From: Halioglobus sp.
GTDB taxonomy: Bacteria; Pseudomonadota; Gammaproteobacteria; Pseudomonadales; Halieaceae
Direction of reading: 5' to 3'
Assembly (NCBI GenBank): GCA_002699145.1
Contig: PABK01000060.1
Coordinates: 503,657-567,656 of the forward strand
DNA: 64,000 nt
Shown here piece after piece: positions 27,126 through 36,233 of the stretch. The notes below the pieces were generated by a model. The model did no database searches. It saw only the letters and a list, made by a program, of their open reading frames with translations, and had not been told where the DNA came from. The first letter of the stretch is position 1. Each line of letters starts with the position of its first letter. The position numbers and the translations under genes are program-made.

Positions 27126-28106
27126 ATGGTCGACGCCGCCACGGGTATGGACGACACGGCTGTCGTCCAGTCCATCGCGCCGCTGGTGCAGTTGTTGCAG
27201 CAGGAGCTGACCCGTGCGGACATCGCACAGCCATCGGGGCCGCCGCGTTCAGCGCGGGGCTTCGTGCGCTGGTACATCGAAGTGGCGCAGTCGCTGGAGG
27301 CCCACGTCGCCGGGCGCGCGGGCCACGCGCCCATGTCCCGCGGCGAGGTAGAACTGATGTGCCGCTGCGCCTTGACCGGGCGCACCCTCGGCGAGGCCAT
27401 CGCGCTCTGTGGACAGTACTGCGCCAGCCTGTATCCCCGCGGCGGCCACGTGACCCTGCGCGGCACCGCGTCGCGCGCGGAATTCGTACTCGACTCCCTG
27501 CGCACCGAGCAGAGCGCCGCCAGCAGCCTGGCGGATATTATGGGCCTGTTCGGTTTCTACCAACTGTTCCAATGGCTGGTGGGGGTGGAGTTGCCGCTGG
27601 AGCGGGTCTGCATCGGGCCCGTGGGGCGTGAGGACGTGCTGCCTTTTTTGAAATTATTCAGGACACCGGTGCTGGTCGGTGGCGACGAGTACGCCCTGCA
27701 GTTTGCCGGCGGCGCGCCTGACCTGCCGGTGGTGCGCAGTTCCGCGGATTTTCCCGCCTTTTTCGAGATATTTCCCTGTGGTGTTTTTCATACAGGCCGG
27801 GAGGGACTGCGGCAGCAGGTGGCGGCGGTATTGGCCGCAGCCGCGGAGCAGGGCACCGGGTTGCCGACGCAGGCGGAACTTGCGGCCACGTTTGGCCTTT
27901 CCCTGTCCTCCTTTCGCCGCCGTCTGGCGGAGGGCGGCAGCAGCTTTCGGGCATTGCGCGAGGAAGCTTTGCTGGAAGCCGCATTGGTCATGCTCGGGCG
28001 GGGTGACAGGAGTATCGCGGGGATCGCCGCGCACCTGGGGTTCAGTGATGGCGCCTCGTTCCGCCGTGCGTTCCGGCAGTGGACGGGCCATGCCCCAACC
28101 CGGTAG
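27126..28106 (+). CDS. AraC-family transcriptional regulator
   Basis: 326 residues counted from the ATG at 27126 (a TTG two codons earlier is less likely). The N-terminal 230 residues are a ligand-binding domain of unclear family, and the C-terminus has two helix-turn-helix units: ELAATFGLSLSSFRRRLAEGGSSF and SIAGIAAHLGFSDGASFRRAFRQWTGHAP, the classic AraC signature. It is the first gene of the 27-62 kb catabolic island and precedes the esterase/MDR pair by 216 bases. The proposed 14-bp operator is not upstream of this gene, so it is a candidate controller but not evidently autoregulated through that site. Confidence 0.87.
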   Translation: MVDAATGMDDTAVVQSIAPLVQLLQQELTRADIAQPSGPPRSARGFVRWYIEVAQSLEAHVAGRAGHAPMSRGEVELMCRCALTGRTLGEAIALCGQYCASLYPRGGHVTLRGTASRAEFVLDSLRTEQSAASSLADIMGLFGFYQLFQWLVGVELPLERVCIGPVGREDVLPFLKLFRTPVLVGGDEYALQFAGGAPDLPVVRSSADFPAFFEIFPCGVFHTGREGLRQQVAAVLAAAAEQGTGLPTQAELAATFGLSLSSFRRRLAEGGSSFRALREEALLEAALVMLGRGDRSIAGIAAHLGFSDGASFRRAFRQWTGHAPTR

Positions 28107-28245
28107 CCAGTGAGGTGACAGGCGGATCGCGCGGGCAGCGGTTCAACTACTTGCGCAAGCAGTCATAGCATAGTCCTCGTCCCGAGCGATTGCCCTTGCG
28201 TGCTTGACCCCCTCTGTGGCTGACCTATATCCTTAGGCATAATAT

Positions 28246-28259
28246 ATTTATAAGTAAGT
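28246..28259 (+). promoter_or_regulatory. Operator-like palindrome S1 (upstream of esterase)
   Basis: ATTTA-TAAG-TAAGT, 63 bases before the esterase ATG. It is one of seven sites of the form [A/T][A/C/T]TTA-N4-TAA[G/A][T/A] found only in the 28-62 kb part of the window. Confidence 0.55.
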
Positions 28260-28322
28260 TAATTGCCCGACCCTGTCGCACGGCGTGCAGCCGGCGGTGA
28301 TAACTTAAGCGAGGAGAGTGTC

Positions 28323-29324
28323 ATGCCCTATCAGATCGACCCGGACGGGAGTGTGGACCTGGGCGGACAGCGGGTACCTGTCCCCACTTCAGTCAGCCCC
28401 GAGGCGCGCGCCTACCTGGCCGCCAACCCCTGGGGCGATATGCCGGTGCCGGAGGAGCCCATTCCCATGTGGCACCTGCGTGACGTGATGGCGCCGTCCT
28501 TTGCCGCGCTGAACGAGCAAGCCAGTTCCCTCTACGACGTGGACATTCGCGAGGAATCTATAGCGGGGGTGCGCTGCCACCGTATCGTGCCCACCGGGTT
28601 GCAAGAGGAGGCTGCGGGCAGGGTGCTGATCAACCTGCACGGCGGCGGTTTCGTGGTGGGGTCGGGCGCGCTGGTGGAGGCCATTCCCATCGCCGCACTG
28701 GTAGGCTGTACCGTGATCGCAGTGGATTACCGCCTGGCCCCGGAGCACCCCTACCCGGCTGCGGTAGCGGATGTACTGGCGGTATACCGGGCCTGTCTGG
28801 ATATCACACCGGCGGCATCAATGGGCATCTACGGCAGCTCCGCCGGGGGCTTCCTGACGGCCCAGGCAATCGCTCACCTGCAGGCCTCGGGTGAGCCGCT
28901 GCCGGCCTGTGCTGGAATCTTTTCCGCTGGCGGCAATCTGTACGACTTCGGCGACAGCCGCAACATTTTTACGCTCAGCGGGTTCTACGGCCAGCCGAGC
29001 CTGCCGCTGGGGCACGAGTTGAGCGAAGTGACGGTGTATCTCGGCGATGCCGATCCACACGACCCGCGGGTGTCGCCGGAGCGGGGCGACCTGTCCGGCT
29101 TTCCCCCGGCGCTGTTGGTATCCGGCACGCGCGATGCGCTGCTCAGCGCCACCTGTAATTTTCACCGCGCCCTGTTGCGCGCCGGGCGTGAGGCGGAACT
29201 GCTGGTCTATGACGCCATGCCACACTCGTTCTGGTACGCGCTGGAACTGCCCGAGACGCGCGAGTTGTTGGACCTGCAGGCGCAGTTCTTTAACGCGCAT
29301 CTTGCTGCGGCCCAGAGAGCTTAG
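28323..29324 (+). CDS. Alpha/beta-hydrolase esterase (HSL family)
   Basis: Hormone-sensitive-lipase-type carboxylesterase of 333 residues. The oxyanion motif HGGG is at 106-109, the nucleophile Ser173 is in GSSAG, and Asp271 (SGTRDAL) and His301 (AMPHSFW) complete the triad. The ATG at 28323 has GAGGAGA about 8 bases upstream; the frame upstream to 28263 has none. It is cytoplasmic, with no signal peptide. The MDR gene follows 2 bases after its stop, so they form an operon. Placed close to a Baeyer-Villiger monooxygenase, a natural role is hydrolysis of the ester made by that enzyme, as in the HapE/HapF pairing for hydroxyacetophenone, but this is inference. Confidence 0.9.
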   Translation: MPYQIDPDGSVDLGGQRVPVPTSVSPEARAYLAANPWGDMPVPEEPIPMWHLRDVMAPSFAALNEQASSLYDVDIREESIAGVRCHRIVPTGLQEEAAGRVLINLHGGGFVVGSGALVEAIPIAALVGCTVIAVDYRLAPEHPYPAAVADVLAVYRACLDITPAASMGIYGSSAGGFLTAQAIAHLQASGEPLPACAGIFSAGGNLYDFGDSRNIFTLSGFYGQPSLPLGHELSEVTVYLGDADPHDPRVSPERGDLSGFPPALLVSGTRDALLSATCNFHRALLRAGREAELLVYDAMPHSFWYALELPETRELLDLQAQFFNAHLAAAQRA

Positions 29325-29326
29325 TC

Positions 29327-30319
29327 ATGTTCGCGATGATTATCGAGGAAACCGGCGGCCCCGAAGTGTTTCGTTACGCCGAGGTGGATACGCCGGCGCC
29401 GGAGTCTGGTCAAGTGTTGATCCGGGTGGCCTGCGCGGGCGTCAACCCGGCGGACTGGAAAAACCGCCAGGGACACCTGGCCCAGTTCAGGCCCTATGTT
29501 TTTCCCTACATCATCGGTTTCGATGCCGCGGGCGTCGTGGCGGCTGTTGGCGAGGGCGTGCAGAACTGTAAGGTGGGAGATCGCGTGTTCACCCCGACCA
29601 ATCACGGCCAGGGCGGGCAGGGCAGTTATGCCGAGTACACCATCGCCAGTGCCGACCGGGTGGCGCATATCCCGCCGTCCCTGTCCTTCGCCGAGGCCGC
29701 CGCCCTGCCGGTCGCCGCGCTGACCGCCTGGCAGGGCCTGTTCGATCGCGGCGGCCTGCAATCGGGGCAGGCGGCGATGATTCACGGCGGCTCCGGTGGC
29801 GTTGGCAGCTTCGCCGTGCAGTTCGCAGCCCATGCGGGCGCGCGTGTAGCGGCAACCTGCTCCACGCCAAATGTTGACTACCTGCGCTCACTCGGTGTGG
29901 AGCGGGTAATCGACTACCGCAGCGAGGACATCGAGGCGGCGGTTCGCCAGTGGGCGCCCGACGGTCTGGATTACCTGATGGACGCGGTTGGGGTCAGCAC
30001 CCTGCCGCGGGGCCTGGACCTGGTGCGCGCCGGCGGCACCTTCGTCAGTATTCCCACCCTGGTCGACGATGGCGACATCACTGCCGCGATAGCGGCGGCA
30101 CAGGACAAGGGCGTCAACCGCGAGTTCTCCATCATGGACGACAACGCCTGCGCGACCACGCTGGAGGAGATTGCCGGATTGCTGCAGCGGGGGGCTATTA
30201 GCCTACCGCCTATCAAGGAATATGACCTGCGCGACGTGGTCGCCGCCCACGAGGTACTACAGCGCGGCCACAATCGCGGCAAGCTGGTACTGTGCGTGGC
30301 GGATATCGATGCTTGTTGA
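29327..30319 (+). CDS. Zinc-independent MDR / NADPH:quinone reductase-like oxidoreductase
   Basis: Medium-chain dehydrogenase/reductase of 330 residues of the quinone-oxidoreductase group. The N-terminal GroES-like domain (VACAGVNPADWKNRQG, GFDAAGVVAAVGEGV) lacks the Cys ligands of the zinc enzymes. The Rossmann domain has MIHGGSGGVGSFAVQFA at about 148-165. The ATG follows the esterase stop by 2 bases. It probably reduces an enone or quinone intermediate with NADPH. An ATG three codons later is an alternative start. Confidence 0.88.
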   Translation: MFAMIIEETGGPEVFRYAEVDTPAPESGQVLIRVACAGVNPADWKNRQGHLAQFRPYVFPYIIGFDAAGVVAAVGEGVQNCKVGDRVFTPTNHGQGGQGSYAEYTIASADRVAHIPPSLSFAEAAALPVAALTAWQGLFDRGGLQSGQAAMIHGGSGGVGSFAVQFAAHAGARVAATCSTPNVDYLRSLGVERVIDYRSEDIEAAVRQWAPDGLDYLMDAVGVSTLPRGLDLVRAGGTFVSIPTLVDDGDITAAIAAAQDKGVNREFSIMDDNACATTLEEIAGLLQRGAISLPPIKEYDLRDVVAAHEVLQRGHNRGKLVLCVADIDAC

Positions 30320-30382
30320 GGCGCAGGCCGGACATCGCCCGGGTAGGTTCGAGCTGTTGGAATATCTCTCGATTGACAGTAA

Positions 30383-30396
30383 ACTTAGATATAAGA
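30383..30396 (+). promoter_or_regulatory. Operator-like palindrome S2 (upstream of BVMO)
   Basis: ACTTA-GATA-TAAGA, 64 bases before the monooxygenase ATG, at almost the same distance as S1 from its gene. It overlaps a TATAAG hexamer that could also be a -10 element. Confidence 0.6.
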
Positions 30397-30460
30397 TAAT
30401 TGTAAGCAACATTCATTTTTCTGCCGCGTGCGCGCGGCTGACCGCCGCCAGAGGAAACCC

Positions 30461-32398
30461 ATGAACCAACCGCTGCTCGACTTCCAGCCCACACTGCCAA
30501 TCCGAGACACGGCCATGCTGCGTCGCGCCCTGGAGGAAGGCGAAGTGCCGACTCTGCTCATGGTGTTGACCCAGTTTCAGCGCGACGCGGAATTCATGCA
30601 GCAGTTTGCGCCCTATATAGGCTCTATTTTCGACCCGCCGAAAGCGGTACCCGAAGACCTGCTGGCCGAATTGCGCGGGCGCCTGTTCCGGGTGCTGACC
30701 GCCGACCCCGCGCCGCGGGACGAGCCGCTTGATGCGGCGCTGTTCCAGTCCATGCTCAGTATCGACGTGGGCGAGCTGGTGGAGGAGGAATTTATTCCCA
30801 TGCTGCGGGAGCAGATGGGCTTTGAGGCGCCACAGAGGCGCAGCGAACGGCCCGGGCGCCGCCGCCCGCCCGCGGAATTCAAGGTGTTGGTCATCGGTGC
30901 CGGCCTGACAGGCCTGCTGGCGGCGATCAAACTGGAAGAGGCCGGTTACAATTTCGAGGTCATCGAGAAGAACCCGGAGGTGGGCGGTACCTGGTGGGAG
31001 AATACCTACCCGGGCGTCGCGGTCGATACACCCAGCCATTTCTATTCCTACTCCTTTGAACTCAACCCCAATTGGTCCCACTACACGCCCAACGGACCCG
31101 AGTTCCAGCGCTACCTGCTGGCGGTGACGGAAAAATACGACCTGCGCAGACACGTGCGCTTCGAAACCCGCGTGCTGGGGCTGGAGTGGGACGAAGGCGC
31201 CTGCGAGTGGCTGGTGACCATCGCGGACGCCACCGGCGAGCACGTGGTGCGTGCGGGCGCGGTGATCAACGCCCACGGCCCGGTCAACCGCTGGTCGCTG
31301 CCCGATATTCCTGGGCTGGATACCTTTAACGGCCCGGTGATGCACACTGCGGGCTGGGACAGCGAGGTTGCATTGCGCGGCAAGCGTGTGGCGCTGATCG
31401 GCACCGCTGCCAGCGCGGTGCAACTGGGCGCCGCCATCGCCCCGGAGGTGGAGCACCTGACCGTGTTTCAGCGTTCCCGGCACTGGTTGATGCCCAATCA
31501 CTATGTGGAGGTGCCCGAGTCTGTGCGCTGGGCGCAGGCTCACATCCCGCATTACAAGGAGTGGTTCCGTTTCCGCTCCTACTGGTTCGCCGCGGACGGG
31601 CTGTACGAAAACATTCGCGTCGACCCCGAGTGGCAACCGGAAGATGGTATGTCGGTGTCCGCCTACAACGAGGGCGTCCGACAGTACTGCCTGCAGAATT
31701 ACCTGGCCAAGCTGGCGGACCGGCCAGACCTGCAGCAGAAACTGATTCCTGACTACCCGGTCTTCGGCAAGCGCATCTGCATGGATATCAACTGGCTGGA
31801 TACCCTGTGCCGGGACAACGTAACCCTGGAAGATAATAATCTTGGTCGTGTCGAGGCGGACGCCATCGTGCTCAATGACGGTACCCGGATACCCGTCGAT
31901 GTCATTGTTTGCGCTACCGGGTTCAGCATTGCCGACATGACCGGAGGTCTGAAGATCCGCGGCCGTGACGGTCGCGACCTGAAGGAGGAGTGGGGCGATG
32001 ACGACCCGCGCGCCTACCGGGGCGTGACCGTACCGGGCTATCCCAACTTCTTTCTCACGGTGGGGCCGAACAGCGCCCCCAACCACGCCGGGGGCCAGAA
32101 CATTACCTCGGAGACACAGATTCACTACATCCTGGAATGCCTGGAGGCGATCACTGCGCGCGATGTGGCGGCGCTGGAGCCGACGGAGGAGGCGACCTGC
32201 GCCTACAACGAGCAGATCGATGAGGCCCTGAAGGGGCTGATCTGGTCCCACCCGGGCACCAATAGCTATTACAAGAACAGCAGGGGCAGGGTTTTCCTGT
32301 CCTGCCCCTATCGCCTGGTCGACTATTGGGGAATGATGCGCGAGCCTGATCTTGCCGATTACCGTCTGTATCCGAAGTCGTCCCAGGCGGTAGCCTGA
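30461..32398 (+). CDS. Type I Baeyer-Villiger monooxygenase (HAPMO-like)
   Basis: FAD/NADPH flavoprotein inserting oxygen next to a ketone to give an ester or lactone. The diagnostic fingerprint FNGPVMHTAGW (289-299) matches F-x-G-x3-H-x3-W. The FAD Rossmann motif GAGLTG is at 146-151, GGTWW at 175-179, and the NADPH motif GTAASA at 314-319. The 140-residue helical N-terminal extension and total of 645 residues match the 4-hydroxyacetophenone monooxygenase subgroup. GAGGAAAC precedes the ATG at 30461; the open frame starts at 30428 without a ribosome site. Its neighbours are an esterase, an MDR, a TetR regulator and an SDR. The ketone substrate is unknown. Confidence 0.93.
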   Translation: MNQPLLDFQPTLPIRDTAMLRRALEEGEVPTLLMVLTQFQRDAEFMQQFAPYIGSIFDPPKAVPEDLLAELRGRLFRVLTADPAPRDEPLDAALFQSMLSIDVGELVEEEFIPMLREQMGFEAPQRRSERPGRRRPPAEFKVLVIGAGLTGLLAAIKLEEAGYNFEVIEKNPEVGGTWWENTYPGVAVDTPSHFYSYSFELNPNWSHYTPNGPEFQRYLLAVTEKYDLRRHVRFETRVLGLEWDEGACEWLVTIADATGEHVVRAGAVINAHGPVNRWSLPDIPGLDTFNGPVMHTAGWDSEVALRGKRVALIGTAASAVQLGAAIAPEVEHLTVFQRSRHWLMPNHYVEVPESVRWAQAHIPHYKEWFRFRSYWFAADGLYENIRVDPEWQPEDGMSVSAYNEGVRQYCLQNYLAKLADRPDLQQKLIPDYPVFGKRICMDINWLDTLCRDNVTLEDNNLGRVEADAIVLNDGTRIPVDVIVCATGFSIADMTGGLKIRGRDGRDLKEEWGDDDPRAYRGVTVPGYPNFFLTVGPNSAPNHAGGQNITSETQIHYILECLEAITARDVAALEPTEEATCAYNEQIDEALKGLIWSHPGTNSYYKNSRGRVFLSCPYRLVDYWGMMREPDLADYRLYPKSSQAVA

Positions 32399-32502
32399 AG
32401 CGCGGGCGAGTCCCTTGCCGCTGACTCCCGGGCCGCTGTATAGTCGATCAGGTTCGCCTGCGGGCGAGCCGGGTCGATCGGTAACTGGAGTGTAGGGAAT
32501 TC

Positions 32503-33390
32503 ATGGCGGCAAAATCGGGTAGTTCGAAAGGTAAAGCAGGGTCTTCGTCGGCAGCTAATACAAAGGTCAGGCCAAGGAGCAAGGCAAAGGCCAAAGCCAA
32601 GCCAAAAGCCAAGCCAAAGGCCAAAGCCAAAGCTAATACCAAAGCTAAAACCAAAGCTAAAACCAAGGCTAAAACCAAAGCCAGGGCTACGAAAAAAACC
32701 GCAGCCAGATCGCGATCCGCCGCAAATAAATCCGTTCGTGCCGGCAAGGCCGGGCGTCCCCCGAGGTTATCCCGCGAGATGGTGCTGCAACGCTCCATCG
32801 AACTGCTGGACGAGGGACCTGTGGAGGAGTTCACCCTGGCCAGGGTCGCCGCCGCCCTCGATACAGTGTCGATGGCGCTGTACAACTATTTCCCCAGCCG
32901 CAATGCGCTGCTGGCTGCCATCGCCGACGACATCTGCATGCGCTTCAAAATGCCTGAGCCGCGACGTAACCAGTCCTGGCAGGAGACGCTCAGGCAGTGG
33001 TTGTGGACCTTCCAGGAGCACGCCAACAACTACCCGATCATTCTCAAAGTGATGGCGGTGGACGGTCGCTCGTCTCCGGGCTGGCTGCGTATTACCCTGA
33101 CCGTGTCGCGTACCATGTACGAGCAGGGTATGCGCGACCACCAATTGGCGCTGCAGTCCTGGATGTTCTGCAGCAATGCCATCGCCATTGTCTTCAATGA
33201 GCGCCAGGGCAGCATATTCCGCACGTCTATTTCTCTGGCGGATGTCGACAAGCTCGACCCCGACGAGCAGGAATTCCTGCTGATGCTTCGCCGGCACAAC
33301 GCCAGCCTCACCAGCGACGAGGTGCTGGAACTTGGCTTCAGCCAGCTCATTGCCAACCTCGAGCGGGAAATCGCGCTGCTGAAGGCCTGA
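32503..33390 (+). CDS. TetR-family regulator with histone-like Lys/Ala N-terminal tail
   Basis: Residues 90-137 are a TetR helix-turn-helix (FTLARVAAALDTVSMALYNYFPSRNALLAAI), followed by a ligand-binding domain to residue 295. Before it lie about 82 residues composed mainly of Lys, Ala, Thr, Ser and Arg with no acidic residue, including a KAKAKPKAKPKAKAK run and three KAKT repeats. The tail resembles histone H1 or the AlgP/AlgR3 tail and should bind DNA non-specifically. The ATG at 32503 has AGGGAA upstream. It sits between the Baeyer-Villiger monooxygenase and an SDR gene and is the best candidate for the protein binding the 14-bp palindromes, but none is found in its own promoter. A start at a later codon is not available near the domain. 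Confidence 0.85.
   Translation: MAAKSGSSKGKAGSSSAANTKVRPRSKAKAKAKPKAKPKAKAKANTKAKTKAKTKAKTKARATKKTAARSRSAANKSVRAGKAGRPPRLSREMVLQRSIELLDEGPVEEFTLARVAAALDTVSMALYNYFPSRNALLAAIADDICMRFKMPEPRRNQSWQETLRQWLWTFQEHANNYPIILKVMAVDGRSSPGWLRITLTVSRTMYEQGMRDHQLALQSWMFCSNAIAIVFNERQGSIFRTSISLADVDKLDPDEQEFLLMLRRHNASLTSDEVLELGFSQLIANLEREIALLKA
32580..32692 (+). repeat. Degenerate coding repeat (Lys-Ala / Lys-Thr)
   Basis: Tandem hexamer-type repeats rich in AAAGC and AAAACC build the Lys/Ala tail; the best-preserved unit is a 12-mer ACCAAAGCTAAA at about 32638-32675. The stretch is far richer in A than surrounding DNA. Confidence 0.7.
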
Positions 33391-33451
33391 TGCAACCCGA
33401 CGACACCGATCTGGTCAGCCCGCTTGAACCGGTGGTGCTGGCAGATAATTA

Positions 33452-33465
33452 AATTACTGCTAAGA
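33452..33465 (+). promoter_or_regulatory. Operator-like palindrome S3 (upstream of SDR)
   Basis: AATTA-CTGC-TAAGA, 35 bases before the SDR ATG, followed immediately by a further TAAGT half-site at 33466-33470. It is the least perfect of the seven sites. Confidence 0.45.
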
Positions 33466-33500
33466 TAAGTATCTTTGAAAGACCCGTGGAGGGTGCCCGC

Positions 33501-34364
33501 ATGGCACAGTACTCACAAGAATTTGCCACTGGTGTGGCCGTTATCACCGGCGCTGGCTCCGGAATAGGTGAGGGCATCGCGCGGTGCGCCGCCGAGGCGG
33601 GTATGCGGGTGGTGGTCGCCGATATCGCCATCGACCGGGCGGAGTCGGTTGCCGCGGCTATTCGTGACGGTGGTGGCGATGCCCGCGCCAGTGAGGTTGA
33701 CGTGGCGCAGCCGGAGTCGCTGGACGCGCTCGCCCGGTTCAGCTACGACATTTACGGGGAGGTCACCCTGCTGGTCAACAACGCAGGTATCGAGACTGTC
33801 GGCTTCAGTTGGGAGCTGGGCGCCGAGGCCTGGGAGCGGGTGCTGGATATTAATATCCACGGCGCCGTGCACGGTGTGCGGGCCTTCGCCCCAAAAATGA
33901 TCGCGGCGGGCAAGCCGGCATGGATTGCCAATACGTCATCCATCGGCGGCTTCGGCATCACACCGCTGCAGACGTCCTACATCATGAGCAAGCACGCCAT
34001 GATCGCCTACAGCGAATGCCTGTTCCTGGAAATGGAGATCAAGCAGGCGCCGGTGCAGGTGTCGGTGATCCTGCCCGGCCCGGTGAAAACGCGGATATTC
34101 GAAGACGGCCAGACAGAGAGCGACGCCACCAGCGCTGCGCACCGCGATGTCATGATGGGTATGCTGCAGGCCAACGGCATCAGCGCTTACGAGGCGGCGC
34201 AACGCATCCTGCCGCAGATTGCCGCGGGCGATTTCTGGGTGTCGACCCACCCGGAGATGACCGCCGAGTTCGCCGGTAATCGCGCCGCGCAACTGAGTGT
34301 GCTGGCGAAGCCCTCGCTGCCGCAGGAAGTACTCGCCAATATGGGTATGGCGGACGCGCTTTAA
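33501..34364 (+). CDS. Short-chain dehydrogenase/reductase
   Basis: 287-residue SDR with TGAGSGIG near the N-terminus, NNAGIE, the catalytic Ser strand (SSIGGFG) and YIMSKHAM for the Tyr and Lys pair. GGAGG at 33487-33491 precedes the ATG at 33501; the GTG at 33486 that opens the frame is part of that ribosome site. It has its own operator-like site. The C-terminal region is longer than a minimal SDR and has no membrane segment. A likely role is oxidation of an alcohol, forming or consuming the ketone for the Baeyer-Villiger enzyme. Confidence 0.9.
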   Translation: MAQYSQEFATGVAVITGAGSGIGEGIARCAAEAGMRVVVADIAIDRAESVAAAIRDGGGDARASEVDVAQPESLDALARFSYDIYGEVTLLVNNAGIETVGFSWELGAEAWERVLDINIHGAVHGVRAFAPKMIAAGKPAWIANTSSIGGFGITPLQTSYIMSKHAMIAYSECLFLEMEIKQAPVQVSVILPGPVKTRIFEDGQTESDATSAAHRDVMMGMLQANGISAYEAAQRILPQIAAGDFWVSTHPEMTAEFAGNRAAQLSVLAKPSLPQEVLANMGMADAL

Positions 34365-34374
34365 GCGGGCTCTG

Positions 34375-35943
34375 TCAGTCCGCGGCCCCCGCGTAAGCCT
34401 CGCGGTGGGCGACGCGCAGGTCGCGCTTGAGTATTTTGCCGGAGGGATTGCGTGGTAGGTCCTCGGCGAAGATGATCATTTTCGGCACCTTGAAGCCGGC
34501 CAGTCTGGCGGCACAGTGTTGCAGTATTTCTTCTTCGCCGGGCGCGGCGTTTGCCCTGGGTACTACCACCGCGGTGACCGCCTCGATCCAGCGCGGGTGG
34601 GGTAGGCCTATCACGGCGACTTCGGCTACGGAGGACAACTGGTAGATGGTTTCCTCCACTTCCCGGCCCGAGACATTTTCGCCGCCGGTTTTGATCATAT
34701 CCTTCTTGCGATCGACGATGGTGAGATAGCCTTCCTCGTCCACGGTGGCGAGGTCGCCGCTGTGGAACCAGCCGCCGGCAAAGGCCTCGGCGGTTTTTTC
34801 CGGGTTGTTGAAATATTCCGTCAGTAGTTGCGGCGAGCGGTGTACCACCTCGCCGATTTCACCAACAGCCACGTCCACGCCTTCGTCGTCGACCACCCGC
34901 GTCTCCACATTCAGCACCGGTTTGCCCGCGGAGCCGGCCTTGCGCAACTGGTCGTGGGGCTTGAGGACGGTGGCCACCGGTGCGATTTCGGTCTGCCCAT
35001 ACAGGTTCCACAGCCGCAGCTCGGGAATACGCTGCTGTATTTCCCTGAGGATTTCCACCGGCATGATCGAGGCGCCGTAATAGCCCTTGCGCAGGGCGGA
35101 CAGGTCGGTACTGTCAAAGCGTGCGGAGTTCAGCAGGGCAATCCACACCGTAGGCGGGGCGAAAAACGAGGTGATCGATTCGCTCTCCAGCAGTGCCAAC
35201 AAGTTATCCGGGCTATTATCCGCGGTTATCACATTACTCCCGCCTACCTGTACCGAGGGGCCGAGGAAGCAGTCAAGCTGCGCGCAGTGGAACAGGGGCA
35301 GGGCGTGCAGCAGGGTGTCCTGTTCCGCCACCTCGGCGTCGGCGATAATGCTGCCGTACTGCCACAGCACCGCCGAGTGGCTGAGCACCGCCCCCTTGGG
35401 CGCTGACTCGGTGCCACTGGTGTAGATGATTTGCGCCGGGGTGGCGGGGTCGATGGCAAGGTAGCTCGCCAGGGTAGGGGCGGCGGCGAGCTGATTGAAC
35501 GTCGGCATATGGCCTGGAGCCTCGCCATCGGTTTCCAGCCACACAAGCGACTCGACCGCCGGACACTGCTCTGCCACCGCGCGCGCCTTGTCCAGTTCTG
35601 AGGCGCCGGCAAGCAGCAGGCGGGCACCGCTGTGCTGGACGATATACGCGGCCTCCGCGGCATTGAGCATGAAATTTACCGGCACCAGGATGCCGCCGCA
35701 GGCGCCTATGGCGAAGCGGGCGACTGCGAAAGCGCTGGAATTCTGCGACAGCACGGCGATGCGGTCACCGGGCTGCATGCCCAATCCTGCCAGGCCCCCG
35801 GCGAACCGTTCACACAGGCGGTGAAATTCCGCGTAGTTCCAGCTTGTGTCATGCTGCCTGATCGCGAGTTTTTCCGGATGGCGGGCGGCGCTGCGGCGCA
35901 GCGTGTCAAACAGGGTCTGGCTGTAGGGGTCCGCTTGGGTCAT
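34375..35943 (-). CDS. AMP-binding acyl-CoA synthetase
   Basis: 522-residue ligase with IIYTSGTESAPKGAVLSH (about 175-192), GYYGASIMP, LYGQTEIAP, WFHSGDLATVDEEGYLTIVDRKKDMIKTGGENV (about 405-440) and the C-terminal NPSGKILKRDLR with the catalytic Lys. The long-chain fatty-acid-CoA ligase style of SGTESAPKG and the short C-terminus suit an aliphatic or alicyclic acid. It is convergent with the SDR at 33501 and divergent from the VOC gene at 36234, sharing the operator-like site S4. It would activate the acid released by the esterase or by dehydrogenases for beta-oxidation. Confidence 0.92.
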   Translation of the reverse strand: MTQADPYSQTLFDTLRRSAARHPEKLAIRQHDTSWNYAEFHRLCERFAGGLAGLGMQPGDRIAVLSQNSSAFAVARFAIGACGGILVPVNFMLNAAEAAYIVQHSGARLLLAGASELDKARAVAEQCPAVESLVWLETDGEAPGHMPTFNQLAAAPTLASYLAIDPATPAQIIYTSGTESAPKGAVLSHSAVLWQYGSIIADAEVAEQDTLLHALPLFHCAQLDCFLGPSVQVGGSNVITADNSPDNLLALLESESITSFFAPPTVWIALLNSARFDSTDLSALRKGYYGASIMPVEILREIQQRIPELRLWNLYGQTEIAPVATVLKPHDQLRKAGSAGKPVLNVETRVVDDEGVDVAVGEIGEVVHRSPQLLTEYFNNPEKTAEAFAGGWFHSGDLATVDEEGYLTIVDRKKDMIKTGGENVSGREVEETIYQLSSVAEVAVIGLPHPRWIEAVTAVVVPRANAAPGEEEILQHCAARLAGFKVPKMIIFAEDLPRNPSGKILKRDLRVAHREAYAGAAD

Positions 35944-36119
35944 GGTCGGTGGCCTCGGTGGTTGCGGTATTGCCGGGATCAGCCGGACTGCTGTATGTGC
36001 GGCGCGCTACAAGTCCCTGGACCCTGTCGGGCTGAGATGGTGAACCGGGGCCAGCGGGTTAAGTGTGGCGCGTCGGGAGCGGTTGACGGCATCGCTCAAG
36101 ATCGTTAGTTTATAGAATA

Positions 36120-36133
36120 AATTATAGATAAGT
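36120..36133. promoter_or_regulatory. Operator-like palindrome S4 (between acyl-CoA ligase and VOC gene)
   Basis: AATTA-TAGA-TAAGT, in the divergent intergenic region, 176 bases from the ligase start and 100 bases before the VOC gene. An AT-rich GTTTATAGAATAAA lies directly upstream and may be a second, weaker site. Confidence 0.55.
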
Positions 36134-36233
36134 TAAATGTCCAGTCCGGGCGCTGGTGCAGTGCTTTTCCACTCCGGGCGCCGGACACGCGTAAGCACTG
36201 TTTAGACAGTAATATGAGAGTAAAGAGAAGACT

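Noticed and set aside
30413..32251. 612-codon minus-strand frame antisense to the BVMO
   Set aside because: No motif or signal; the plus strand carries all BVMO fingerprints.
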